Of a stretch of DNA of 64,000 nt, positions 28,473-38,936 are shown in pieces. The stretch is from Symbiodinium natans. Taxonomy: Eukaryota > Sar > Dinophyceae > Suessiales > Symbiodiniaceae. Where the stretch lies: NCBI GenBank assembly GCA_905221605.1, contig CAJNDS010002652.1, forward strand, positions 264,553-328,552. Direction: 5' to 3'. Position 1 is the stretch's first letter. Each line of letters opens with the position of its first letter. Below the pieces are notes generated by a model. It searched no databases. It saw only the letters and a list, made by a program, of their open reading frames with translations, and was not told the DNA's origin. Made by a program: the position numbers and the translations under genes.

Positions 28473-30293
28473 ATGTTTAGACGGAAGAAGGAAGGAGGGC
28501 AAGTTCGTGGGTTTTTCAAATGCTACCAACAGGTGGTCCGATTGGATGATGGTAAGTACTTGACGAATTGCTTTGCATTGCTTTGTATTGCTCTGTGTTG
28601 CTTTGTGTTGCTTTGTGTTGCTTTGTGTTGCTTTGTGTTGCTTTGTGTTGCTTTGTGTTGCTTTGTGTTGCTGTGTATTGCTTTGCATTGCTTTGCATTG
28701 CTTTGCATTGCTTTGTGTTGCTTTGTATTGCTTTTGGAGATTTTGTGCTGCAGCTTCTTTCTGTTTGCTGTCCGCATAAGATTATGCCCCGACACGGTGT
28801 GGTTAGCCGGGTTTGCAGAGCTAAAACAAGCAGCCTTCCCCGTGTCGCAGGAGTCTTTGCACGCCTTGGTCGAGGGCTTTAACAACATAAGCCTGGGAGA
28901 ACAGACCCTGAAACAATTGCAATTCGGTTGGGACCTCTTCCTTACGTACAGAGCTTTCGAAGAAGCCCGTCTTCATTTCATCACTGCGTTGGCACGGTTC
29001 CCAACCAGCAGATATCTGCTTCGAGAATTGGCTGCTGCTTCGACGCTGGCCTTTGTACTACCTCGCTCTGGTGATGCGAATGTGTTGCACTGGGGCGCGA
29101 ATGGCACGTGGGCACATGTGACGCCTCCAAAAGTTTCAGCCTTGGCTGAGGCTTTCGATGGTTGGGAGACATATTCCACGGTTCGGTTTCAACAGCCGCT
29201 TATGTTCTTAAGTGAGGAGGAGCCCGAGCTGCTGAGGGCCCACATGCCCCCACACGGCTTCTTTCCATGTGGAGAAATTCGTACAACTGACAGCAATGTT
29301 GGCATTTTGGGTCTTGTTTACGAGCATCGGTTGCAACATGATATGGAGCTGATACAGGTGCTTCGGGACTTGAAGCTGATACAGGCATCCACAGCTGAAG
29401 GGGCAATCGCAGCTTATAGTCGCGTCCTCGGTTCGGCAGAACACGTTGACGGAGGTTTTCTGCGACCGACGCATGAGCACTGGCACAGCTTGTATCCCTT
29501 TCATAATCGACGGCTGTACGTGCATCCAAGTCCACGCCTTTCGCTTCCAGCATTGAATCCATATGCAGAGCTTGATATCCAGCTGCTGCGCAGTCAAGCT
29601 CCAACTCCAGCTTCGAGCCGAGCTGGTGGATTCTTGGCCACCGGCGGTGTCTTGGTGATCGACCACCTCCTATCAGGGGACGCCTTGATGCACTTGCGAG
29701 ATTTTGCCGAGCTTTCAACTATCTGGTATCAAGAGCGGCCACACTACCTCGGCGCCGGGTTTAGCACAGGCTTCTCATCACCGCTCCTTGCACAGATCGC
29801 TGAAGAGCTGCAAGGCTTGCTGGCAGACGTTTTATGCGATTTACCGTTGGCTAATGTGTGGGCCTTCAAATATGAAGACGGGTCTGACATGGGAATTGAT
29901 TTGCATGCAGATGCTGCTGCGGTGAATGTAAATTTATGGATCACGCCAAATACGGTGAATCTCGACAACGCCACTGGTGGACTCGTAATCTTTGATGCGT
30001 CTGTTGACGAGCGGAGCTCATCTTTTGAGTTGTTCAACCAGGTCGGCTTCGACACTTCCAGAGAGTCCGCCTTGTCGGAACTGATTAGTCGGTCAGGCTC
30101 TGCAAACGTTACAGTGCCTTATCGACAAAACAGGGCTGTGATTTTCGATTCTGCCCGGATACACACCACACAAAGACTGGACTTCAAGAAATCAGGAGTG
30201 CGGTCGCGGCGCATCAACATCACTTTTCTGTTCGGCGCGAAGGGGACCTACTGCCCTCTGCGACGTGCAGCAACGGTTGTGCTGGATGAGTGA
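28473..30293 (+). CDS. 2-oxoglutarate/Fe(II)-dependent oxygenase-like protein, two exons visible
   Basis: I read exon 1 as 28473-28551 and exon 2 as 28819-30293, giving ~517 residues. The join keeps the frame (VRLDD then ELKQAAF). Residues ~30-110 are helical and resemble a TPR-like lead (LKQLQFGWDLFLTYRAFEEARLHFITAL). The C-terminal ~170 residues form a double-stranded beta-helix: GGVLVIDHLLSGDAL, GIDLHADAAAVNVNLWI with the HxD iron site (His 389, Asp 391), GGLVIFDA, RIHTTQ (distal His 475) and RSRRINITFLFG with the Arg that binds 2-oxoglutarate. The pattern fits prolyl-4-hydroxylase-type enzymes; the substrate is unknown. The start Met (FRRKKEGG) is a guess, and upstream exons are possible. 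All iron ligands are present, so it is probably active. Confidence 0.85.
   Translation: MFRRKKEGGQVRGFFKCYQQVVRLDDGKYLTNCFALLCIALCCFVLLCVALCCFVLLCVALCCFVLLCIALHCFALLCIALCCFVLLLEILCCSFFLFAVRIRLCPDTVWLAGFAELKQAAFPVSQESLHALVEGFNNISLGEQTLKQLQFGWDLFLTYRAFEEARLHFITALARFPTSRYLLRELAAASTLAFVLPRSGDANVLHWGANGTWAHVTPPKVSALAEAFDGWETYSTVRFQQPLMFLSEEEPELLRAHMPPHGFFPCGEIRTTDSNVGILGLVYEHRLQHDMELIQVLRDLKLIQASTAEGAIAAYSRVLGSAEHVDGGFLRPTHEHWHSLYPFHNRRLYVHPSPRLSLPALNPYAELDIQLLRSQAPTPASSRAGGFLATGGVLVIDHLLSGDALMHLRDFAELSTIWYQERPHYLGAGFSTGFSSPLLAQIAEELQGLLADVLCDLPLANVWAFKYEDGSDMGIDLHADAAAVNVNLWITPNTVNLDNATGGLVIFDASVDERSSSFELFNQVGFDTSRESALSELISRSGSANVTVPYRQNRAVIFDSARIHTTQRLDFKKSGVRSRRINITFLFGAKGTYCPLRRAATVVLDE
28552..28818 (+). 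other. Predicted 267-nt intron with TTGCTTTGTG tandem repeat
   Basis: The donor is g|GTAAGT at 28552 and the acceptor TTTGCAG ending 28818. The length is divisible by three and the intron has no in-frame stop, so an unspliced reading would insert a Cys/Leu/Val-rich repeat (CFVLLCVALCC) encoded by a ~10-bp TTGCTTTGTG array at 28570-28735. The alternative acceptors I checked (ends 28753 and 28780) lead to stops. Confidence 0.75.
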
Positions 30294-30993
30294 CAGCTCT
30301 TCCAGATTACGACAAACCAGTCTGCCATGTACATTTCGAACAAGAAGCGTCTTTTTCGACGAGCTTGCCAAGCTCTGGACGACTTTGTTCGCTGACAATT
30401 CCATAGCTCAAGCTGGCCAGCGACCCGATGTGACATCAACTGTGAATTCTGCTTCATGGCTGGCAGCGACCGCTGACTTTGCGAAGCACCTCAAAACCCG
30501 GCCACGTGGAAATTCTCGCGTGGGGTTTTGTGAAGTTTTCTTTTTTTGTTTTGTGTGTGTGTGTGTGTGTGCGTCGGGCGGTGATGGAGGGTCGAAGCAG
30601 CAAAGTTGGGGACGAGATGGTGCACCATTGCTCGGTAGCATTGGCCCAAGCCGGTCGCAAAGCGCCAGCTTCGGAGCCACTCAGCAAGGTTTATGGGTTC
30701 CTTGGCAGCAATTCGTTCGGCGCATGTTCACTTCAGATTCTTCAGTGTCTCAACAGTATTTGCGTTGCCGAGGCTAGCTGCTGGCCGCCTTGCCACCTCC
30801 ACTGGTGTAGCTGAATAGTTAGTGTTCCGAAGCTTGAGGCTATGTCGCAAGCACTTCGACATGTTTGTAGCTATCACTGCAGACAGGATCATACCAGGTT
30901 CGGATGTCATCACCGTGGTTTGTATAATGCATGGTTCTTCTACATTTGAACAACTAATAGCTCCACGACATCTCCAACAAAATAATCAGGGCC
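30294..30993. other. Intergenic or 3' region with a short (GT)n
   Basis: A TTTTGTTTTG(TG)n run lies at 30541-30571. I see no recognisable coding segment. Confidence 0.5.
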
Positions 30994-31177
30994 ATGGGCT
31001 GCTTTGCCAGCAAAAAGCCAGATCATGCCAGCCCACAGGAGATCCGACAGAAATCGACAGATTGCGTGCTGCTGAAAGCTTCCGAAGGGCTGCGTTCAGG
31101 AGGAAAAACCGGAAGAGGAAGATACAGACCAGCTCATCGAAGCCATTGTGCAGCGAATTGTTGCCCAGCTGAAGTAA
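30994..31177 (+). CDS. Small MGC-start lipid-anchored protein with AKAP-like helix; one frame break
   Basis: gccATGGGCTGC gives MGCFASKKPDHASPQEIRQK, a good N-myristoylation start (Gly 2, Ser 6, Lys 7) with Cys 3 for palmitoylation. The frame drifts after about codon 32. In the +1 frame the same stretch ends CVQEEKPEEEDTDQLIEAIV followed by QRIVAQLK and a stop. Residues IEAIVQRIVAQL fit the hydrophobic spacing of PKA-regulatory-subunit-binding helices (I-xx-IV-xx-IV-xx-L). The layout, an acylated N-terminus plus a C-terminal amphipathic helix in ~60 residues, recalls vertebrate small membrane AKAP. One base is out of register between ~31072 and 31105; this could be a tiny unusual intron, a sequence error or a pseudogene. 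The function is inference. Confidence 0.45.
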
Positions 31178-31292
31178 AACTTAACACGAATAATTGGCGG
31201 TGCCGTATGGTGCGGTACTTGTAAGTCAGTTTCAGGTGTCCTCGCCTCTTCCGGCGTCATGTTGGTGTGCAGAAAGCTTGTTGGGCCCACAT

Positions 31293-32455
31293 ACCAGCAT
31301 CTTCCCTCCACCCTCTCCTCCCCTTCTCCCCATCCCCTTCTGCCTGCCCCTCTCCCCCCCCTTCCCTTCCCCTTCCCCTTCCCTCTTCCCTCTTCCCTCT
31401 TTTCTCTTCCCTCTTCCCTCTTCCCTCTTCCCTCTTCCCTCTTCCCTCTTCCCTCTTCCCTCTTCCCTCTTCCCTCTTCCCTCTTCCCTCTTCCCTCTTC
31501 CCTCTTCCCCTCTTCCTCTCTTCCCTCTTCCCTCTTCCCTCTTCCCTCTTCCCTCTTCCCTCTTCCCTCTTCCCTCTTCCCTCTTCCCTCTTCCCTCTTC
31601 CCTCTTCCCTCTTCCCTCTTCCCTCTTTCCCTCTTCCCTCTTCCCTCTTCCCTCTTCCCTCTTCCCTCTTCCCTCTTCCCTCTTCCCTCTTCCCTCTTCC
31701 CTCTTCCCTCTTCCCTCTTCCCTCTTCCCTCTTCCCTCTTCCCTCTTCCCTCTTCCCTCTTCCCTCTTCCCTCTTCCCTCTTCCTCTCTTCCCTCTTCTC
31801 CCTCTCCCTCTTCCCTCTTCCCTCTATCCTTCTTTCCCCTTCCCCTTCCCTCCCCCTTCCCCGTCCCCCTTCCCCTTCCCCCTTCCCCTTCACCCTGTCC
31901 TTCCCCCTTCCCCCTTAACCCTTCCCCCTTCCCCCATATCCCCCTTCCGCCTTCCCGCCTTCCGCCTTCCACCCCTGCCCCCTTCCCCCTTCCCCTTCGC
32001 CCCTTCCCCCCCTTCCCACTTCCCCTTCCCCCTTCCCTCCCCCCTCGCCCCCTTTCCCCCCCCCTTTCCCCCCCTTCCCCCTTCCTCCCCCCCTTCCGCC
32101 TCTCCCCCCGTCCCCCCGTCCCCCTTCCCCCCCCCTTTCCCACCCCCTTCCCCCCCTTCCCCCCCCTTCCCCCCCTTCCCCCCCTCCCAACCTTCCCCCC
32201 CTTCCCCCCCTTGTCCCCCCTTTCCACCCTCTTCTCCCCCCCCCTTCCCCCCCTTCCTCCCCGCCTTCCCCCCTTCCCCCCTTCCCTCTCCCCCCTTCCC
32301 CCCCTTCCCTCCCCTTCCCCCCCCTTCCCATCCCCCCCACCCTTTTCAACGCCTTTTCCCCTTTCCCCCCCTTCCCTCCCCTTCCCCCCCTTCCCCCCCC
32401 GCCCCCCCCCCTCTTCCCCCCCTTCCCCCCCTTCTCCCCCGCCCTTCCCCCCGAA
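31293..32455 (+). repeat. 1.15-kb polypyrimidine satellite: (CTTCCCT)n then C-rich
   Basis: 31375-31800 is a 7-bp CTTCCCT array with few interruptions; 31800-32455 is C-runs separated by TT. Purines are almost absent from the plus strand. Every long frame across it is a Pro/Leu/Ser or Gly/Arg/Glu artefact. Confidence 0.97.
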
Positions 32456-32825
32456 GCCGGAGAGAGCAATCTAGAAGCCCCGCAATGGTTCAAACAAATC
32501 CTAAACTTGAAAGCCGCAGACGCAAACCCAAAAGCCCCAAAATTGTTTCGAGTCCCCCCACTCGTGAACTACTTGTAACGACTTGCGCTCGAGGGAATTC
32601 TCTCTGAGATAGGGTGTTGTTTGGGGTGGGATATCTGGTGCGGGTGTCGCTCTAGGTGTGCAATGCTTCTTGGGATTCTCTTCGATATTCTTCGTCCCGG
32701 CGCCGCCAGAGAGATTCTCCGCGGAACGCTGGAGTGCCCACCACCGATTATCCTGCAGAGATGCCCCCAAGAGAACCCCACAGAATCCCACAGCGCCTTG
32801 CAGGCTGGGACACACTTGAGATTCG
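32456..32825. other. Unique spacer between two pyrimidine tracts
   Basis: 370 bases of mixed composition. No domain or RNA motif recognised. Confidence 0.5.
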
Positions 32826-33230
32826 TGGTTTTCCACCCTTCCCCCTTCTCCCCCTTCTCCCCCTTCCCCCCCTTCTCCCCCTTCTCCCCCTTCTCCCCCT
32901 TCTCCCCCTTCTCCCCCTTCTCCCCCTTCTCCCCCTTCTCCCCCCTCTCTCCCCCTTCTCCCCCTTCTTCTCCCCCTTCTCCCCCCCTTCCCCCTTCTCT
33001 CCCCCCCTTCTCCCCCCTTCTCCCCCTTCCCCCTTCTCCCCTTCCTCCCCCCTTCTCCCCCTTCTCCCCCTTCTCCACCTTTTCCCCTTCTCCCCCTTCT
33101 CCCCCTTCCTCCCCTTCTCCCCCTTCTCCCCCTCTCCCCTTCGCCCCCCTTCTCCCCCTTCTCCCCCTTCCCCCCTTCCCCACTTCCCCCTTCCCCCTTC
33201 CCCCTTTCCCCTTCCCCTTGCTCTCGCCCC
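32826..33230 (+). repeat. Polypyrimidine satellite (CCCCCTTCT)n
   Basis: Units of C4-5 TTCT repeat for ~400 bases on the plus strand, fading into CGCTC(C)-rich sequence by 33310. Confidence 0.95.
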
Positions 33231-35395
33231 CTTCGCTCTCGCTCCCTTTGCTTTCGCTCCCTTCGCTCGATCGCTCTCGCTCTCGTCGCTCTCGCTCCCG
33301 TCGCTCTTGCTCCGAAGGGGAGGAGAGGAGGGACGGGGAGAGGAGAGAACAGGGAGAGGGGGAGGGACGAAAAAGAGAATAATAGAGAATCGGATAGAGA
33401 AAGCGAGTTTGACAATTGAGATTATCGTGTGTTACCGAGGGCCGCTTTGAGAAATGCGAGAGCTGAGAGAACAACAAATTCACAAGGTAAGACAGACAAC
33501 ACGTACTGGCAAATACTTGCAAACTCATTTTGCATGTCGCTGCTGTTCGAGGTGGGTATCCGCGCAAAGGCGGAGGCCGCAAGCGTTTTTTCGCGTTGGT
33601 GCGCATTCAGTGCTTGAACATCTTGTGCCTGATTTCTGAGGATTACAGCGCGCAGCTGCAAGTCCAAGTCGCGGATATTGAAAATTCGAAGATCTTTGAC
33701 GGTGTATTGGTATATGCCGTGCATTCTGCATGGGTGCACATCTTGGTACGAATAGTTCGTCACTGCATTTGAGGCTTGGTATTCTGGAAGAGCAGCCTGT
33801 CAGAGTCAACGGCATTGTCACGGTGCGGCAGCAGTTGTTCGCTAGTGAGTCCACATTGCCACAGTGTGCGAGAATGGAGGTCGGCTACGAGCCAGAAAGT
33901 TCTACTCCAGAGGTCCCTTTGCTTCAGGCCGGATGCTGAACCTCCCGTAGTGCTTCTTTTCCACTAGTGCTTCTTTTCCACGATGTCGTGTAGCGACGGT
34001 GCCTGAGTAATGATGCAGAGAAGGGCTGAGGTGCGCGACAAGTAGATTTAAGGCTCGAGAGTCCCTCTGTGGGGCTCAGCCCTGCATGGTGTGATGTGTG
34101 AAGGGTCCTAAGCCGAGTCATCTCTACGAGCGTGCTGTCTGGCCAAGGCAAGAGAAGGGCAGGAAATAGCGGCCAAGCAGCAATGCTGGAGCTTGCATGC
34201 TTCATCATGGCCAAGGTTTCAGAAGCGAGGTTGGTTTGGCAGGTAGCTTGCAGGTTTGTGTCGCATTGTCGCTTGCGTTGGGTGGGGTGTGTACCGTAAA
34301 AGGCGGCATGGCAAATGTGACAAGGCTTCGGTGTGTGCCCAGGAAATCTTAGTCCGCGAAATGGGAGGCCAGACCCGGAGACTTTGAACACCTGTCGGCC
34401 AAACTTGCATATCCAGCGGTGAAGTGAGAGTCGCCGAGCCTCAGCCCCATCAGGCTGGTCATACTGCCGCCGCATTGGTGACAAGACACCTGGCTGGCTG
34501 CCGGCGGACCGCATAGCCGAGCTGGCACAGCTCATCGCAGGCGCTGTCTTGCCTGCCGCGTGTTCCCGAAGCAAGCGTCTTCAATTCAACCACGTCATGA
34601 ACCCTGCAGACCACGAAGTGGGTGATGCAGAAGGCAGGTGGAAGCTGTTAATAGGACTAGAAGCTGTTCGGACAAAGCATGTCCTGTGCTCTTCATGTGA
34701 GGACTGTTGAACCTCAAGCTGGGCGATGTTGTCGAGGTGCAAATGTGCTACAATGTGCGGCATCCACCCGTGATGATGTTTGGGCATCGTTGCCAGCTCG
34801 CTTCAAGCTATTGTGCATGCATAGTGCGTGGGACGGCACCCATACCACAAAAGCCAGAATAGAAGCAATGCCACACTTAACACCACAGCAGCAGCATCAA
34901 TCACCACGCCTTCTCGCTTGTCTTACCCCGTGTTGCCCCAGCCTGGATACTTGATACAACTTATCAACATTGAAACCGTAATTTGAACCACAAGCGAGAG
35001 TACAAGAAGCGAGGCTGCAACAGCATTTTCTCCGGGTGGTAGTTGCGGGCGCACCATTGGTGCTTACCGACTTCCTACAACGAGGATGGCTTAGTATGTG
35101 CCGAATCGCCATGAGCAATTCCAGCAGCTCGAGCTCGTCCACCTCCAGCTCCGGCTCGAAGCAAAGTTTCCGCGGAGTGATCCGCACAGCTCGGAGCGAG
35201 TCAGGAGTGTGTCACAGCGTGTCACGGGATGTCATTCCTGCGAATTTGGCCTAGGCTCTAAAGCCAAGGCTTCAATGCAGGCTCCGATGCTGCTGCACAT
35301 GCACGTTTGCTTGTGAAGAGCATGGCTCGTGATCTCATCAGTGGTCTGGAGGCTAGGATAGCTGAGAAGATGGCCCAACGAGTGGCTTTGCATCA
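33231..35395. other. No gene recognised
   Basis: CGCTCTCG-type simple sequence reaches 33310, followed by mixed sequence. Several ~60-codon frames occur on both strands without domains. A Ser-rich stretch near 35110-35165 may be coding and could belong with the zinc finger exon downstream. Confidence 0.45.
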
Positions 35396-35635
35396 TTGTG
35401 TCACTGGCGTTTCGGAAGCTCTGGGCCTATGTATCCAATGTATGCGGACTGCCGGACTGAGGACAATGCGGAAAATGAATGGATGGGTTGGATCTGTCCT
35501 TGCGGAGGGAAAAACTTGACAATGAAAGCAAGATGTACGCTTTGTGGCCGAGTCAAGCCACTAAGCGCCCATCAGAGGCGCGGTTGGCCTGCCTTGCAGC
35601 GCAAACGCTCCAAACATGGTATTCGCATGGCATAA
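35396..35635 (+). CDS. RanBP2-like zinc finger exon
   Basis: The open segment contains MGWICPCGGKNLTMKARCTL followed by CGRVKP: Trp, then C-x-C, Asn four residues later, and C-x2-C. This is the RanBP2 finger layout (W-x-C-x2-4-C-x3-N-x6-C-x2-C), except that the first Cys pair is one residue closer. Such fingers bind single-stranded RNA or ubiquitin. The true exon start is probably an AG near 35419 rather than the first codon of the open frame. A Lys/Pro/Ser/Arg-rich open stretch at 35850-35925 may be a later exon. Moderate support for the finger, little for gene limits. Confidence 0.4.
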   Translation: MCHWRFGSSGPMYPMYADCRTEDNAENEWMGWICPCGGKNLTMKARCTLCGRVKPLSAHQRRGWPALQRKRSKHGIRMA

Positions 35636-35639
35636 GCGC

Positions 35640-37791
35640 AAGTTGTTCTGGATGTGCAATTTGACCAGGAAAAGAAGTTTACATAGTTGAATCCTTATCT
35701 AAGACATGATGCTTGTGGCCTGCTTTGGTGGGCTCATGTTCTTGACAATCTCGTTGCAGCAGCACGTCATGTACACGGCGTTTAAGTCCTGCTATCAGAA
35801 ACAGCCTGGCAGGGGCGTCGGTCAAGCAGCCGCTGCCATAGAACGAGCTCGGCTGCCGAGCAGAAGTCGCAGCAGAAACCGGCCGAAGTCAAAACGACGA
35901 AGCCAAAGCCATCCAAACCACCGTAGCCGTTCCTCGGCCCTCTTTCACAGCAGTGCAAATGACAGTTTGATGACGCAGCCTACTTAAAACCCGCATGTCC
36001 CTCCTGCACAGAGACTGGTAGGAAGCCTTCAGCAGTAGAAGCGCATTCGTAACCAGGAAATCGTTCATCGAGCAGCAGCTCATCTTCTGGCGATCCCACC
36101 GCCAAAGACAGGCATCTTGGTTGTTTGTTCAAAGCAGTGGCCCTTCAAGCATTTGGTTTGGCGTAGTTTGGCGTGGCACGTCGGATGGCATGTATCATTC
36201 TACAGCATGCACCGTTGCGTTATGAACATCTGTCTCCGCTGCAAGTTATTTGGGCTCCAGACCTACTTCGGCAAGGGTTGAAGTTCAGGGGTTCTTTTGG
36301 CTTCTTTCGTGCAGGCCCCGAACAGGCGACACCTTTCCCAAATCATCGACTTGGTATGTCAACACATGCACTCTCTTCCATCAGGGCGGTGTCCCATAGA
36401 GGGCGCTTAGCCTTAGTTTTCGCAAATGCTTTGAGCAATGTGGGTTTTTGGCACGGCATAAGGCCACACGGCCTTTTGCCTACTTCGTGGAGCATGCTCG
36501 CTCCTGTGTGATCAGTGGGCTTCTTTGTCTCTTTGCGATTTCGGGATGGGCGACAGAAACGACCCGGTCAGGGACCTTGTCTTCAACAGGAACCTGTCGG
36601 AGAACCGCTTGTTTCGACAGGATTCTGTCTCTTGAAGACAAGTGGCCCCGCTAGTGCCCCGAGTGCGTGGGTCAGGTTTTCCATATGAAGTTGTGAGGGA
36701 ACGATCTCTTTCAGCTTCCATCGCATGGGAGCAGCTCTGGTTGGTTTGGGGTTGGCTTTGAGATCCTTGAAGCTATCTTACAGAGCATCGCAGGGTTGGC
36801 TGTTGGATTGGGATGGCGCGGTTGCTGCTGTGCTTTGCGGCGCAGGGACCTTCTCTTGTCGCATTCCGACAAATCTACGACTGAGGAGGAGCCATCAGTG
36901 CGCGCGCGCAACGGGGTGGCGCTGACAGAGACAATCTGCCACTGGTTGCTGCTGAAAACGTCCTGGCCAGCCTTCCCACAGAGGTTGAGAACGGGCGAGT
37001 GCGTAGGTCCTGCTTCCGGGCTCACGTAGGCATGCAGGTCGCTCGTTCCGTTCTCTTGGCACAGGCCAAGCTTGTGGTGTGGTTTGGGAGACCGACGAAA
37101 GTTCGCTCCGGACCGCCTTGCAAACTTGCAGCGGCCGAGACCCCAAGCAAGTAAGATTGTGTTTTTGCATGATCGCGTGCAAAATCTCGGCGACCGAGCA
37201 AGGCTCTTGGAGGATACTGTACATGGTATTTAGCGGCACAACACCCTAAGCCGAAATCTTACAGCCTAAGCTTTGCAATTGTCCTGACTTGCTAGTCCTG
37301 TATGTGGCGTAGGTCGTCTTTGGTCTGGATAGGATGATGGGGTTGACTTTGGGTTCGGGTGTCGTCTGATGTCAAGGTGACCTCACATGCAGCAATGTCG
37401 TTTTTCCAGACTCCGGACGTGCTGCGTTTTGCATCCTTGCGGTGTTGTGTGAAGCTGCTAGGCTGCTGGCAAATAAACCTTACAGTGTGTTGTTAGAAAC
37501 ATTCAGATTGACACATGTCAGGCAAGGAGAAGTGACAGATGCCAAGCGCGAAGCTATGCAGCAAGTCGGTTGCAGCTAACCGATAGCGGAAATTCTTCCG
37601 GCAGCCTGCTGTAGGTTGTTACATGTTGTGGCTTGGCTGCAGGCATCTGCAGGACATCAAAGAGATGACAGATGGACAGGAGCACCTTTGGCCCGGCAAA
37701 CTTGCCATAGCCTGCAAGCCTCCTTGTCGGGCGCGCCTTGCTATGGCATTCACACGAGTGCTTAGCTAACTGCTAACGACTATGTGTTCTG
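35640..37791. other. No gene recognised
   Basis: A basic, Ser/Arg-rich or Lys/Pro-rich open stretch (35810-35990) is the only coding-like part. The rest has only short frames. Confidence 0.4.
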
Positions 37792-38007
37792 AGAGTTCCT
37801 TATCGCGAGAAAGAAATCCAGGAGAAGCAAAAAGCTTTTCGCAAGTTACTGCGCGAATGGCATCCGGATAAGAACCCGGAGAGGGTTACTTTGCTGCCCC
37901 TACTTGCTACTGTAGGTGTTCCGTTCTGCATGGGTTGTGCACAGGTCAAAATGGCGACCGAAGTGTTCCAATTTCTGCAAAAAGCCGCGAAGTTGTTCAA
38001 ATGCTGA
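37792..38007 (+). CDS. J-domain (DnaJ) C-terminal exons
   Basis: Exon 1 (from ~37792 to 37884) reads VPYREKEIQEKQKAFRKLLR then EWHPDKNPER, with the HPD tripeptide that stimulates Hsp70 ATPase. A 60-nt GT..AG intron (37885-37944) follows. Exon 2 reads VKMATEVFQFLQKAAKLFKC and stops at 38005-38007. Together they cover helices II to IV of a J-domain at the end of the protein. The intron is open in frame, so reading through it would insert 20 residues between NPER and VKMA. Upstream exons were not found; the acceptor near 37792 is a guess. A C-terminal J-domain does not show which chaperone partner is served. Confidence 0.75.
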   Translation, partial: RVPYREKEIQEKQKAFRKLLREWHPDKNPERVTLLPLLATVGVPFCMGCAQVKMATEVFQFLQKAAKLFKC

Positions 38008-38936
38008 GGGCGCAGCCCTCGGTGTGGCCGACCTCCAGGTGCCGCTCAGTCCCGAGACTTTCTCAAAAAAATTTGGCGTTCCGTCAGCTTAGGCACCGGC
38101 TGCACAGCTGCTGTGGTTGAAGCCGAAAATGTGAGCGCACCAGCTTCACGTCAGTCGACAGTAAGACGAGGCGGAGAGTCCCATCGTGTGGAATGATTGC
38201 AAATCTCAGCTAGTTTCAGGAGTCTTGGTGTTGAGTAGCCTCCGCCCGTTGTTTCACAGCGACGCATCAAAGAACGCAGTGCAGAAACCAAAAGCGCCAC
38301 TTTTCCTGGGCCTGAGATGGCTTAGATGTGCTGCCGATGGTTTGCTGGAAATTGGAGAAGCCGTGGTTTGCACAGGTCGTCAGTCGGCATTACAGTGGCT
38401 GGGCACAGTGCCGCTTGTGGACTGGCCTTTCCCCCAGATTCGAGAGCTGAAAAGTCACCCAAGCCTGGCTTCACTTGCTGAAGGTTGTGGGCCTTGCAGG
38501 CTATTCGGCAATAGGTGAGCGTAGAATGGTCGATGCCGCAAGGTAGAAAGGCAGATAGGCCCGGACAGACATAACAAACATGCGCCAGTGACCAGTTGCA
38601 AGCAGTCAGGCTACCAAGTAAGCTGCCGAATGCTGCCGACTTGCGAAGGAATGCGAGTCCGGCCATAAGACGGGGATTTCTTTCCACTTGTTCGTGCGGC
38701 CACTGTCAGGTCCGCAGCTTCCTGGATCCGTCAACGACAGGTGCATGTTGATGTTCATATCTGGTCAGGCTTGAAAAGAATTCTTCCACATTCCTGTCGG
38801 TGAAGGCAGATCGGCTGGGTGACCGATGCGTATCTGCAAGACAATCGTTCCGAAGCAATGCTTGCGTGACACCCCCAGTCCTGCCTGCTGTGCTATCTTG
38901 GCGTGTGGTCGTAATTCCGGTGCGCATGTTGTTGTG
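38008..38936. other. No gene recognised
   Basis: 38186-38518 (+) is open and protein-like (LFLGLRWLRCAADGLLEIGE), but I cannot assign it. Confidence 0.4.

Noticed and set aside
28568-28738. Multi-pass membrane repeat (LLCVALCCFV)
   Set aside because: It lies within a GT..AG intron and is encoded by a 10-bp simple repeat. Removing it restores a continuous oxygenase reading.
31194-32607. Very long Pro/Leu/Ser (plus) and Gly/Arg/Glu (minus) open frames of up to 446 codons
   Set aside because: They are translations of a polypyrimidine satellite. All frames are equally open and no unique sequence is encoded. The same applies to 27313-27811, 32569-33606 and 49382-50137.
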